From: Paragordius varius
Taxonomy: Eukaryota > Nematomorpha
Assembly: GCA_964247055.1 (NCBI GenBank)
Contig: OZ176056.1
Coordinates: 8,866,001 to 8,930,000, forward strand
Length of the DNA: 64,000 bases
Direction: 5' to 3'
The notes beneath the pieces were generated by a model, which was not told the origin of the DNA, ran no database searches, and saw only the letters and a program-made list of their open reading frames with translations. The translations under genes and the position numbers were made by a program. Of the stretch, positions 1 through 19,938 are shown piece by piece; the stretch's first letter is position 1; every line of letters starts with the position of its first letter.

Positions 1-3000
1 ATTTTGATAATGTAAGATTTAAGCATTTACTTATAGATGTTGAGGTATTTGCTTGATTATTGTTATAAGTTAGATTGAGATTTTGATTATCTAATATATT
101 TTCCCGTGTATTTTGAATATTTTCCGCCCTATTATTGCAATTATTTTTGGCATTTATAGGGTTTGGAATATCTAAAGCATCTTTTGTACAGGAATCTGAA
201 TTGGTTGAGGTATTATAATTTGTTTTATGTAACATTTGACTATTTTTAGCCTTTTCAATAATATCCATAATTATACGTTTCTCAAGGATTGTATTGGCAG
301 ATTCCTCACCTTTAATCGTTCAAATATTAAAATTTAAAATAAACTTTCTAAAAATATTTCTATTATTAGACATTCAAATTAAAAAAATAAAAATTGGATT
401 TACACAAAAAACGATAACAAGACTTTTATAAGGAAATGATTTAATTGTCAATCCTTAATTATTTGTAAATTTAATAGGATCATTATAATTATACATTTCT
501 TGGAAATCTACTTTATCAAACCTAAAAATTTGGTTTTAATTCAAAAACATATTGATTTTAATAAAACGAAAAAAAGTATTGAAATTTTTTTGAAATTTTT
601 TTTTGAAATCTGAGGAATTAAAATGAAATGCAAACTTGTATGATAAGACGAGCTTATATCAGCAACTTTTCCAGTTGAAGACGAATTATTCGTTGAACTC
701 ATGAGGTAAATGGCTGAATAGGGGGGAGTAAGGTTGGAACTTACATTCAAACCTTGTATTGGTTTTTCATTTTTTAATTCTGTTGGAAATAATCAATAGT
801 AAATTAAAATCGAAAATTTGCATTAATATTCTTTATATAAAAAAATCTAATCTTATATAGCTAATAAAGATTTCTTTGATTTTGTTACTGAAAAAAATGT
901 AATTTAATATAAAAGTCAATCCAATTATATGTATATTAATTAAAGATTTATTTTAAAACTTTGTTGGTTGGAAAAACATTAAGTACAATGTTTAAATCTC
1001 ACAATTATATTGGATAACCTTTAATAAAAAACATTCTTTCTCAAAGCTTAATCGAAATAATAATTATAATAAATGATAAATTCAGTATTTTTTTTCAAAT
1101 AAAAATTAATTAAGACTCTATACATATTTTAAAACGTAAAATTTTTTTTCAAAATCACAAAAAAATGTTATGTATTATACTAGATGAGTTAGAAAATGCT
1201 GGGCCAAATAAAAAAACGCCATCTCCTGGAGTTTTATTAATAACATCTTTGAAATTATCATTTTTATTAATAATTCCACCATTAAAAGTGCCAATAAGGA
1301 TTGGTTCTTGTTCCACCTAAAACGGGGGGAAAAAATTTTATTCAAAATAAACTTTAAAATAAAAAGTTATTTCACATAATTAGTTTTGATTTTTTAAATT
1401 TACAGTAAAAATTTAAAATAAAAAGTTATTTCACATAATTAGTTTTGATTTTTTAGATTTACAGTAAAAATTGAAATTCTACTATGGGACAAAACGTAAA
1501 AATATAAAGACAAATATTTTTTTCAAAAGATAACCCCATAAATTTTAAAAAATCTTAATTTCTCCTCTAAAAACTATAAAGTTACAATTGTAAAATATCA
1601 AATTAATTGTGTTAGTGATATATATTTCTATTTCACACTTTGCAATAAATATTAAAAATGAATAAGTTATATTATAAAATAAAATTCAAAAAAATATGGG
1701 CTTGTCTTTTAGAAAAAAAATATTTGACTTTATATTTATACGTTTTGTCCTTTTGTATAATTTCAATTTTTACTATAATTTCTAAAAAAACGATAAATAC
1801 CATTAACACTTCAAATTTACCCTTGAACAATACAAATTCACCAAAAATTATATTCTTAAATAAAAAATTACTTGTAGTTTTTTATATTTTTTTAAATATA
1901 AATATTTTGTTTTAAATTAAAATAATACTGAAAAAATAATAAACTAAGCGATCAAGATGCATTTTATATTAATGAATTATATTAGTTGCCCGAAAACACA
2001 TAATTTATTCTTAGGGTAGATTTGAATTGTTCAAGGGGTGATTTCGATTTAATTTTAATTTTCAATTTTAAATTTTATAAAAACACCTTTCTAACCTAAT
2101 TTTCAAAACAAAAATAAATTTTTTCATTTAAATACATGTATAATATAGTTAAATATATTTTTTTCAAAATTAATCAAAATTTTTAACCTTTTGACTTTTA
2201 ACTTCACCAATTTTAACGTGTCCAGCCCATTCTTGGGTGATTGTAAAATAAGTCGGTTGACTATAAAGTAAGGTTATTTGATGTCGAGCTAATCTTTTTA
2301 ACATTGGGGTAGTCACATTATCATTTAAATTATTGAAATTATTCAAATTATTTGAATTATAATTGGAATTTGAATTGGTTGACGAAGTAATAATTAATTT
2401 ACGTTTTCTTGTAGGCATATCCTCCTTAGGTTTTGTAATGTTTTCTAACATACAGTAAAAATTGAAATTATACGGACAAAATGCAAAAATATAAAGACAT
2501 TTTTTTTTCGAAAGATAACCATACTATTTTAAACCTTAATTATTTTAAATATATAATTGTTTTAAACTGCAAAGTGTAAAATATATATATATATATATAT
2601 ATATATTAGTAAGAAAATCAATGGCATATTTTACGATTGTTGTTGAATGCTTTTAAAAGAATAAGTACGGTGGTCTTTTAAAAATATATTTTGTCTCTAT
2701 ATTTTTACGTTTTGTCCGTTATAATTTTAATTTTTACTGTTAGTTAGTTGCAAAGAATGTATAATTATTAATAATAGCATTTTAAAAAATAAAAAAAAAT
2801 GCTTTAAATAATTCCATTTCAATTATAAGAGCATACACAATCGATGCTATAATAAAAAAAGATTAATCTTTAAAAAAATTAACTTTTAAGTTTAAATTCT
2901 AATTATAATAAATCAAAAATTTACGATATAGGATAAGTATTCTTTATTTTTCAAAAAAATATAAAAATTTCATACGGACAAAACGTAAAATTTGAAAACA

Positions 3001-3450
3001 TATATCAAAAGTCAACCATACTTTTTTAAACCTTAAACTTTTTCTACATAAGGTATTAAATTACAATTGTATGTAGAATTGATTGTGTTAGTGATATATA
3101 TATATATATATATATCTATATTTCACACTTTGCAATTCTAAATAATGAGTTGTGGTCAAAAAAGAGCTAAAAAGTATGGGTGAAAGTCTGTTAAGAAAAA
3201 ATATTTGTCTTTATATTTTTAAGTTTTGTCTCCGTATAATTTCAATTGTTACTGTATATATAAGAACCCATTTAAATCGAAATAAAAATAAAATTACCTG
3301 TATTCTTATTTCGTAATAAAGTATTTTCAAGATCTGTGCTTTTTTCATCACGATAATCATTGCCAAAAACTGAAAGGGATTTCGATCTAACCGATTCTGA
3401 CGAGGAAAATAAATATTTTCTTGGATTATCCGATGCTAAAACTTCTTTGG

Positions 3451-3489
<39 letters not shown>

Positions 3490-6400
3490 GAAAAAAACTA
3501 AAAATTATAAGGACAAATTATTTTTCTCGAAAGACAACCTTACCTGGTATTTTGGATTATAACTTATTTAGGTTTGCAAACTAAGGAATAAACATTTAAT
3601 TTGTTTTTAATACAATAAATAATATTTTGATTGATTGGTTTTGAGTTGAATCAAAAAGATAAGGCAGGCTGTCTTTAGTGAAAAAATTTGTCTTTTTTAC
3701 GTTCCATCTTAAAATACTATTCGATGTGCATATATACCATTTACAATTCAAATTTAGCCTTGGACAATTCCAATTCACCCTAAAAAATAATATATGTTTT
3801 AAGAGATTAAAAATTATATTTTCATATATTTTTAAAAAATAAAAGTTTTGTTTTACATTAAAATAATACTGAAAAAATAATAAACTATGCCATAAAGATA
3901 TATATCATATTAATAATGAGTTATATTAGTTCGAAAACAAATAATATATTTTTAGGGTGAATTTGATTAAATGGTATATAATTAAAATTATAACATATAT
4001 TCATATATATATATATATATATATATAAATGATAAATTAAAGTTGGCAACATACATGAATATTTCAATAATTATGATATATGAATTTTGATTAAAAAACT
4101 ATTTTTTAAATAAAATTAATATTATTCTTATTATTATCTAATAATTTCAATAGTAAAACTTTTACAAAACTAGATCGATTAAATAAAACTACAAAAAGTC
4201 CCCATATACCTTTTGACATATCCAAAAAAATTTTTTTTAGAAACTTACAATAAAAATTGAAATTATACGGAAGGATAAAACAACGTAAAAATATAAAGAC
4301 ATTTTTTCTAAAAAACAACCATTTTAAATTTTGATTAATTTAAATTCATTGTTTTTTATTTCTTAAAGTATAAAATAGAGATATATATTAGTAACATAAT
4401 CAATTATATATTTTAGGCTTGTTTTTAAGTATTTTACCAGGATTTATTTAGGTTTAAAAAACCATGGTTTTCTTTTTAAAAAAAAATTTTGTCTATATAT
4501 TTTTACTATGTTTTGTCCTACCGTATAATTTCAATTTTTACTGTAAAATTTAAGTATTCGACAAAAAAAACGACAAAAATATGGTAAAAATTGCAATATA
4601 TTGGTTACAACTCCCATTTTAGTAAATTTTTATAGTCTATAATGCCATTTTTTCAATATTAATAATTTTTTTAATTTTAATCCTAATTTTTTTTTTCTAA
4701 ATCAAACAAGGAACCTAATAATTTAATAAAATATATAATATGTAAACTTACTCTTATACTTAGAAGTTTTTTCCAGAAAAAAAAAACAATTTTTTTAATT
4801 ACCACATTGTTGAAGTACAATAGTAGGGGGAGTTTTATGTTGGAATTGTTTAGTATTAGCGATATTTTGGGATTTATCATTTATTGTGTTATCATTAGAA
4901 AAATTTGATGTTAAATTAGAATTATTGTCACTAGAGGGCGCAATTTTTGAGGTTTGATTTGTTGGATTCTGAGAAAAAAGAAAAAAATCAAAAAATTCAA
5001 CGCTTTTTTGCAGAAAAAAAGTAATTTTTTCCATACAAGATTTTCGGAAAAAATATATTTAAAAGTTACATCATAATAAATTAATACTTATAACTTAACC
5101 TAAGCCAATTCAATTAATACAATCAACATAAACACATAAATGATATTTTCTTAGAAAACTCAAGTGTTTAACATTATATATATACATATAATAAATATTG
5201 TAAAATTTTAATACTCTAAAGTTTCTTTCATTTTCTATTAAAAAAAATAAATGTTTTTAACAATAAAAATATTTAAAAAAAAATACTTTAAAACAAAAAG
5301 TTTAAAAATTCCCATATATAATAAAACTCACCAAATTTACCATTGAATTTCCACCATCATTCTTCTTTGCGTTGACTTTAATGTTTTTGTGATTTGAATT
5401 TGATTGAGATTTTTTAGATAATTTTCTATTCTTTTTACTACATTTCGTTTCAGCATTAAAATTGCTAATATTAATATTAGTTTTATTCTTATTGGATTCT
5501 ACAGGAACTGACATAAGGTGTTTATAGGAATGTGATCTTAACTTTCTTCGATAATACGAAAATCTAAAACTTGACCTTTTATTAATATCATCAATATTCC
5601 TATTATTATTATCAATATTTTCTTTATTCCCACAGTCAATATTATCATTATATATGCGCTCTAAAACCTGATCAAACCCCACGTCAGTTGCCATATTGGA
5701 ATCTAACTTTATATATTTTAAACAAAAATATTAAATAAGAAAAAAAGTATATGTTAAAAAAATATTTAATACAGTAAAATTTAAAATTATACGGACAAAA
5801 CGTGAAAATATAGGGACAAATATTTTTTTCTAAAAGACAACCTAATCTTGAATTTTTTTAATTATAACTCATTGTTTTAAACTACAAAGTATAATATAAA
5901 ATGTAAATTGGTAACACAATCAATTATGTGTTTTTACGATTGTAATTAAATGTTTATAGGGCAAATTGAGTTTTAAAAAATTGTGGTTATCTTTTGGAAA
6001 AAAATTTTGTTTTTATATTTTTAAATTTTGTCCTTATAATTTCAATTTTTACTGTACTTTTGATCAAAATCTTAAATTTATTACTTTTATAAACAATTAC
6101 TATATATATGTGGATATATAAATCTTTTTAACATTATTTTAAGCTAATTTGACAAAAAAGTATCAAATCAAAGCTTAAGCTATCTTTATTTTATATTTTT
6201 AAATATTTTTATTTTAAACTCAAATTTTTATAAAAAAGTTATAAATAAAAACAAATTTTTTATAAAAAAAACTAATTATTACATTTTGTTTTACAGTTGG
6301 TGAGGTGATAATTACTGGATCTTGTAATTTCTGTTGAACATTTTCTGGGTTATTTTGATACATACAACTGTACTTTTTGATCAAATTTCGAGATGTTTTA

Positions 6401-7737
6401 AAACTATTATAGATATATAAAAAATAAAAATTTCAATATTTGAATCTAGAATATAATTTAATAGAGAGTTGTTTACCTTTTAGGTTTTTTATATTGGAAA
6501 TAATAAAAATAATTACAGGGTTGAAATTTCATTTCAAATAAAAATTATACAGTAAAAATTTATGCATCTACGATAAAATTACTCATCTAATCCTCTCTTG
6601 ATTTATAAAAATACTTTTAAATTTGTTTTTTAAGATACAAAAAATCTTAAGGTCCTTAAAAAATGCAAAAATAAAAAAAGAACTACAAACTTTGTTGAAA
6701 GTCGAACTAAACTTTTGCGTCCTTTATCTGTTTTCTGAGATTTTTTTGATTTATTGGGGGATTTGTTTGAGTTTTCGGTTTTAGGCAAATTTTCTTTATT
6801 CTCGCCGTTTACTAAAACATATATATAAAGATAATTGTTTAAATTGAATATATGATACATAAAAGTAGATTAAAATTTAAAAACAAATGATTTTTATTTT
6901 TATTTAAAATTTCAACTCTAAAACTAATGTAATTACAATATGGACATTTGTAATGGTTCTATTCGCATTATAATTGAAAAAATCAACAACACATTAATGT
7001 ATGGAAAAAACGACAAATTATTGGGAATAAACATTTTTCTCCTGCCTTACAACAATAAATATGTTTTAATTATGGACAAAATGTGTTTTAAAACACACAC
7101 TAAAGTATTTTATTTTTATTATATTTTACCGTAATAAATTTACATAAAAAAATTTCTTACATTCATCAGTAACAAAAGGCATTGATTTTACAAGATCTTT
7201 CAAAGGGGTGACAACTTTAAGTAATTTAGATTCGGAATTCGTCAAATTTTGACTTTCAAAAACCGGAATGTGTGAGTTGGTATCTCCCTCAGAATCACGC
7301 TAGAAAATGAAAACAAAATTTGTAAAAATATTTAATTTAAAAATAACTCTTATAATTATATATAACATATACTTGAGATTTATCTGGGGTGGTTTGAGTT
7401 AATCTTTTCTCAAAACTTTAATACATGGATTAAATTAGAAAATAAACTTTTTTGGTTTGGCTGACTCAAGAATAATTTTTTTACGAGGTGGTGAGATGAA
7501 CGTTTTTTCGGCAGATATATTCTCATCATCGCATATTATATCGCTGTGATTATTAGAATCCAAATTTAAAGGTTCAGTGTCTGCAACCATGATTGAATCA
7601 TTAGGATCCATATTGGATGAGTATTTAATGGTTGAAACATTTTGTCTTAAATTCACAGACAATTTATCTTCCTCGATACAAGTATCATCCGGATCAATTA
7701 ATTCAGTGTCGCTAAATATATCTTTTAGAATTATATC
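1..7737 (-). CDS. Unrecognised Asn/Ser/Lys-rich multi-exon gene, 3' end beyond window
   Basis: Twelve exons join in one frame with matching intron phases and GT/AG borders: 7737-7448, 7415-7373, 7299-7161, 6811-6691, 6403-6295, 5706-5332, 4968-4803, 3453-3298, 2444-2188, 1316-1181, 779-636 and 310-1. The last is still open at the window edge. The start codon is not found; the first exon listed begins at an acceptor. About 750 residues are visible. They are hydrophilic, with Asn runs, acidic patches near the start and basic patches (for example PTRKRKL and RRKLRSHSYKH) in the middle, so a nuclear or chromatin role is possible but only a guess. One less biased stretch (exon 2444-2188) contains LLYSQPTYFTITQEWAGH, and exon 1316-1181 contains GDGVFLFGPAF. 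I do not recognise a family. The intron 7447-7416 is only 32 nt, and several acceptors lie against repeats. Confidence 0.72.
1460..1777. mobile_element. Palindromic MITE, family 1
   Basis: The left arm begins TACAGTAAAAATTGAAAT and the right arm ends as its inverse. Arms of about 70 nt pair across a short unique centre. It lies in an intron of the leftmost gene. The first bases of the element and about 45 nt of flank are directly duplicated just to its left (1355-1470). Confidence 0.75.
1796..2050. mobile_element. Palindromic MITE, family 2, degenerate
   Basis: The arms carry the family-2 signature: Watson-strand TTCAAATTCACCCT motifs on the left and AGGGTGAATTTGAA on the right around an AT-rich core with ACACATAATTTATT. 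The outer ends are decayed. Intronic. Confidence 0.5.
2451..2742. mobile_element. Palindromic MITE, family 1, abutting a splice acceptor
   Basis: Full-length copy with both TACAGTAAAAATTGAAAT ends. On the minus strand its terminal TTTTTACTGTA lies only 4 nt before the AG that starts exon 2444-2188, so the element end serves as the pyrimidine tract of that exon. Confidence 0.75.
2961..3256. mobile_element. Palindromic MITE, family 1
   Basis: Both arms are recognisable (ATACGGACAAAACGTAAA at left, GTATAATTTCAATTGTTAC at right) around a core with a TA microsatellite. Intron of the leftmost gene. Confidence 0.65.
3733..3985. mobile_element. Palindromic MITE, family 2
   Basis: Begins ATATACCATTTACAATTCAA and ends in the inverted form AAATGGTATATAAT. 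The inner arms carry the ATTCACCCT/AGGGTGAAT pair. Intronic. Confidence 0.65.
4246..4545. mobile_element. Palindromic MITE, family 1
   Basis: Ends TACAATAAAAATTGAAAT and ATTTCAATTTTTACTGTA, with facing inner arms containing AAAGACA/TGTCT and CAACCAT/ATGGTT. Intron of the leftmost gene. Confidence 0.7.
5770..6056. mobile_element. Palindromic MITE, family 1
   Basis: Complete copy from TACAGTAAAATTTAAAAT to TTTCAATTTTTACTGTA, in the intron just 5' (minus strand) of exon 5706-5332. Confidence 0.72.
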
Positions 7738-9920
7738 CTAAAAATATACTTTGAGACATGCTTGCTTTTTGAATTTTTTCAGTTCATAGTTGAAAACATC
7801 TGCGAAATATACAGCATGTGCAAAAAATGGCTTGCATATATAATAATACTTATATTATAACAAATGAATTTATCAGGATCATGGCTTTTTATCTAGGGGA
7901 TAAAATTAAAATGCTATTTCCAGTTATTTGGTAACTGCTCCGTATCAGAACGCAAAACTAGCGCACGGGGGAAAACCTATTTTTCAGAAACTAATATTTC
8001 AACCTAAAAATATCATTAAATAGCAGAAACTATAGAGAAAGCGAAACAAAATTTATATTAATTTCAAAATTTTAGCTGTAGAAGCTCTTAAAGTATATTG
8101 TTTAGCCTCTCTGAAATAGGTTTGAAAATACCGGATTCATGGAAACAATTTTATAGACATGTTTTATTTATGACATAATAAACAAAATTTTTAAATATTT
8201 ACTCTTGTCTTAGATATTTTGCAAAATTTGTTGAAGCATACTTCATTGGCAAAAACAAAATATTTCTAATCTCCGACTATAAATATAACCTGAAAAAATA
8301 TACTTTGATAGGAAAATGTAAAAATTAATGATGGTGCTTTTAGTCTGGCCCCCGAATGATAAACACTGTGTCCGTATTTCTATATTGATGGAAATATTAG
8401 GATTATGATGGTGCTTTTAGTTTTGGTTGAATGATATAAGAAAGCTATATACACTTAAGTTGTAAATGTCTATTGGAAACCTGTTATCTTGTAAAGATGA
8501 GGAGATAATATAAGAAATGTGAAATGAATTTATTCGGTTTTTTAGGGTTTATATATACTAATTTTAGTTGCACATAATTTGCATTACGACAATAAAAAGT
8601 AACAAAGGATATAATATTTACATAGTACCAAAAAAATATAGAAAATATTACAATTCAAATACGCCGAAGGTTATGATATACAACCAAGGTATGTATTTCC
8701 AATTTGCATGTAACACAGATAATTATGATATAAAAACAAATTATATATTTCAGATTTGCATAACAAATCCACAGCAAAATTTGCGCACATTTTTTATATA
8801 TTTTTTTTCCTTCCAATAATTATTACTCATAAATATCATAAACTCTCTATCAAAAGCAAAATAATGTTAAATAATTTTAATTCTTAGATGTGGAATAAAA
8901 AAGCCGCATGTTGCGCATCTAAAATGGATATAAAATAAACGCACGCGAGAAAAACATTACATATAAGCGCTAAATTTTGATTAATAAAATTAAAAGCACC
9001 ATGATATCCATGATACATTTTGTCAAAAATTGTGTACATTTTTATTAATAACCAATAAGATATAAAATAAAAGCACAAACCCTCTTTTAAGCAATATATT
9101 TTTGTTTACCGCTTTATGTCCACTCTCAATTTTATTATCAAAAATATATTATTATTGTAATATTTACAATATTAAGATTAATATAAATATATATACAATA
9201 CGGATGTTCAAAGCACTACTTTGTGTAACGGAAAAAAGACTTCAACTAAACTTTTGTTAATGGGTCGTATCAGGATTAATTTACGCTACTAATTAAAACC
9301 TTATTAACACTTGAATGCAACACACTTATTTTAGTCCTTCGATTCAAATTGGGGTAGTTGGATAGCCTGTTTAAAATTAAATTCTATAAAAAATATAGAA
9401 GGAATCGAAACCATTGCAAAATTTTGCACTTATCTAACATTAATAAACCGAATATAAAAAATTATATTCAAAAATACCCGAAAGGTAAAAATCTCGTCAA
9501 CGTGGCATGTGTCAAATTGTAAAATTGAAGAATACCGCTTTTTCTATTTCTATCAATGTTAGATGTAATTTATATAAAAAATTAGCTTTAGTTTTACCCT
9601 TAATATAAATAAAGACAATATTTTGCAAAAATTTTGTAAATTAATATTGGCGTCGAATAAGTTTGGAGCTTTTTTTCAAAACAAAATTTTATCAAGATTT
9701 TGGCATATTTATATAATATTTATTAGGATAGAACAAAAATTTAAATTGGGACCGTTTCCTTCAGTAGTTTTTTAAAAAATTAATTTAAATTTAGTCTGGG
9801 GTATTAAGATACCCCATTTTAATCGGAGTGTTAATTTACCGAGCTTTTATAATAATAATCAACAAATACGAATATTTTTATATTTACAGTTTGCTTACTT
9901 TACCAAGCTTGACACTTGTG
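7738..9920. other. Intergenic stretch between divergent genes, with dispersed repeats
   Basis: No gene is supported here. It should hold the promoters and 5' ends of both the leftmost gene (minus) and PSMC2 (plus). About 7830-8300 is related to 34.6-35.2 kb and 49.8-50.2 kb (shared GGTAACTGCTTCATATCAGA-like core). About 9330-9570 is an inverted relative of 48.59-48.87 kb. A sequence resembling a 3' splice site (pyrimidine tract then ACAG) ends at 9889, 31 nt before the PSMC2 start. It could mark a 5'-UTR intron or a trans-splice site. Confidence 0.5.
9330..9570 (+). repeat. Dispersed repeat C, copy 1
   Basis: Reads as a diverged reverse complement of 48590-48870. Shared blocks include CTTCGATTCAAATTGGG-like, GCCTGTTTAAAATT, GGAAGGAAT(C/T)GAAACCAT and a GTCAACNTGNCATGTGT block. 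Order and spacing are kept, so it is one element family. Class unknown. Confidence 0.5.
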
Positions 9921-17006
<7,086 letters not shown>

Positions 17007-17666
17007 TTAATTCAATTGATTAAGGAATGATTTTTATAAATTTTGTGTTGATAATACATTTATTTTTGCTTACGATTATTATGTTGTAAACTCAATAAAA
17101 AAATTTCTAAAATAGGTAGTATATAAATTTAAGTTTTTTTCCCGAGGTAGTTTTTTTAAAGCAGGCATAAAGGGTATAATACAGTAAAGGCATAAATTAT
17201 CGAATACAGATGTAAATTAGTTTTCCACATTCAATTTTTACGATTGTTATTTAATATTTTTTTATAAGATATATCGAGCTTTAAAAAAAATATGGTTGTT
17301 TTTCCGAAAAAAAAAATTGTCTTTTTAAACCTTTTATTATAATCTTATTTTATTGTACAAAATAAAATTAAAGTAAAACTATTTTCAAATTTACATAATT
17401 GTATAATAACATGATATATTAAACCGCGCAAAGGTCGTTGGCTTTGACGCGAAAAATATCAAAACCACAAAATTATTTATATAAAAAAGTAAAAAAATAA
17501 AAATAAGGCTTCAGATTTATTTACACACGTATTTTCGTTGTTTAAAGTGTACTTCTATATTAAAATGATTATTGTAATATAGTCCACTAATATATATTTG
17601 TTTAAAATTTTAATAAGAGGAGATCTTTGAATCCTGAGAAGGTATGAGAATATACATATTTCTTAT
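17007..17666. other. Convergent gap, copy A (3' UTR sequence)
   Basis: Holds the PSMC2 3' UTR with AATAAA at 17094 and, on minus, the region after the XPC-tail stop. A decayed fragment of MITE family 1 is visible at about 17180-17350. Equivalent to 24041-24570 in copy B, where AATAAA is at 24108. No gene seen. Confidence 0.6.
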
Positions 17667-19861
17667 CTATCCATATTTCTTTTGTACTTTTTGTCGAATT
17701 AACGTGGATTTGATAAACTTTTTCCAATGCATCAAAGCTTTTTTGGATATTTTCTAAACTCAGAAGAAAAAAAATAAAATTCATTATTTTATATGATTAA
17801 TAATAAATTAATTTAAACTAACTAACCTCTTTTTCAGCATTCTCAGCAGCTATTTGATATCTGTCATATTCATCCAATAACCTTTATTTATATACAGTAA
17901 GTAAAAATTGAATTTTACGGACAAAGCGTAAAAATATAAAGACAAATAATTTTCTTTAAAAGACAACCCCCTGTACTTTTTTTAACCTTAATTTTTTTTA
18001 TAAACTATTTAATTACACAATTGTAAAATATATGATTGATTGTGTTACCAATTGACATCTTTATTTCATGCCTGGCAAGTTAAAACAATAAGTCATGTCT
18101 AAAAAAACAAATTTAAAAAAGTTTTGAAAAACAATGTGGTTTAAATAAAATTTCGGATAAAAAAAGCAACTAATAATGTTAAAACTCAAACAATTACTTA
18201 AAAACTACATAGACTATGTTAGAAATATTGAAACTTGTATAAAAAATTATTTGGCTTTATAAACAAAGAAAAGGTATCTTAAATTTTGGTCGATGTCTCT
18301 AAAAATTGCTTTGGATTTAAAAAATTTAGTTTTTTTTTCAAAAAAAAAATCATATAGTTTTTAGAAATGTGTTTTTTAATTTTGCAAAAAAAAGTTTAAA
18401 AAATTTATGGCAAAAAATCTGAAAAACCAATCGTTTTTAATCTTTTTCGAGAATGATCCATTCACTTATAAATTTTTAATAAGACTAGGTCTCAGTTCTT
18501 TATAGTATGTTAAAACTGTAAATATCACGTTTTACACTTATTTTTCAAAATTTAATGGCTTAAAAATCTGAAAAAAGGCTGCAAAGACCGTTGTATTACA
18601 AAACTACCCTACCTATCAATCTAAACAAATATAATTTTCAATTTCGTTCATTTTAGCGAAAATAAAATCTGAAAAAAAGCTGCAAAGACTGTGTATTACA
18701 AAACTACCCTACCACCCATCAATCTATCAACATATAAAATTTTCAATTTGTTTCATTCAATGAAGCGAAAAAAGCAAAATTTGGCAAAAAAACGCAAAAC
18801 GTAAACCACCTTTCTTGATGTTGTTCGAGAATGACCCATCCATCTATAATAAGAAAAGTGTGACCTCCACTAAATTTTTAATAAGACTAGGTCGAACTTC
18901 TTTATAGTAAGTTTAAACTTAAAATATCACGTTTAAACTTATTTTTTCAAAACTTAGCTAGAAATCCGAAAAAAAGGTGCAAAGACTGTGTATTACAAAA
19001 CTATCCAACCACCTATCAATCTAAACATATAAAAAAATTTTCAATTTCATTCATTTTAAGCGCAAAAATAAAATCGAAAAAAAAACGCAAACCACACACC
19101 TTTCTTGATCTTGTTCGAGAATGACCCATTCATCTATAATAAGAAAAGTGTGACCTCCCCTAAATTTTTAATAAGACTAGGTCTCAATTCTTTATAGTAA
19201 GTTTAACACTTATCAAAATTTAATAGCTAAAAAACCGGAAAAAAAGCTGCAAAGACCGTAGAACTAACCATCAATCTAAACATATAAAATTTACAATTTG
19301 TTTCATTTTAAGCGAAAAAAACTGAAAAAAAACCGTAAACCACCACCTTTCTTGATCTTGTTCGAGAATGACCCATCCACCTATGATGGTAAAAGTGTGA
19401 CCTCCGCTATATTTTTAATAATACTAGGTCTCAGTTCTTTATAGGAAGTTAAAACTTTAAATATCACGTTTTAAACTTATTTTTTCGAATTTAAATAGCT
19501 AGAAATCTGAAAAAAGCTGCACTGTGTGACAAAACTACTCAACTACCAATCAATCTATTAACATTAAAATTTTCAATTTGCTTCATTCAATTAAGCGCAA
19601 AAAACTTAAAAAAACTGTAAACCTTTCCTGATCTTGTTCGAGAATGACCCATCCATCTATGATGGGGAAAGCGTGACCCCCACTAAATTCCCAACCTCTC
19701 ATGGCGGGAACGCATTGTAAACCGCCACCTCCGCCGTTTGGACCTAATCTTTGGGCAACGCGGTTTAAGCCCGGAAGACCGGAGAGATAAACACAACCCA
19801 GGGGGAGCATTGACATTTTAAAGAGTTCCACGTTTCCGTACGTATTAACTGGAATTTTTCC
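17667..19861 (-). CDS. Orphan XPC terminal exons (copy A)
   Basis: Three exons of the XPC C-terminus without a 5' gene of their own: 19861-19623 (BHD3, starts GKIPVNTYGN), 17881-17827 (LLDEYDRYQIAAENAEKE) and 17753-17667 (ends LIRQKVQKKYG, then TAG). All phases, splice sites and the stop are intact. The BHD3 exon differs from the copy at 26614-26376 by 8 bases, all synonymous. The two tail exons differ by 4 amino acids. The phase-0 donor of XPC exon 27332-27235 could in principle splice to this set instead of the nearer one. Otherwise it is an untranscribed relic or a haplotype copy placed in tandem by the assembler. Confidence 0.82.
18430..19622 (-). repeat. Tandem array of XPC exon-end fragments (copy A)
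   Basis: Downstream (minus strand) of the BHD3 exon, four further copies of its last 60-odd nt plus following intron recur at about 250-370-nt spacing (near 19350, 19100, 18815 and 18440). The first three keep GAACAAGATCAAGAAAG or a near form followed by GT. The last is more decayed. The fragments are more diverged from the exon than those of copy B. Confidence 0.75.
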
Positions 19862-19938
19862 CTGTAAAATAATAACATTCAATAAAATTAGGGTAAGGTT
19901 ATTTGAAAATGATTGATAAAACATAATTGAATTTTATA

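Noticed and set aside
17667-19861. Calling the orphan XPC exons a plain pseudogene
   Set aside because: All splice sites, phases and the stop are intact and the BHD3 differences are all synonymous, so loss of function is not shown.
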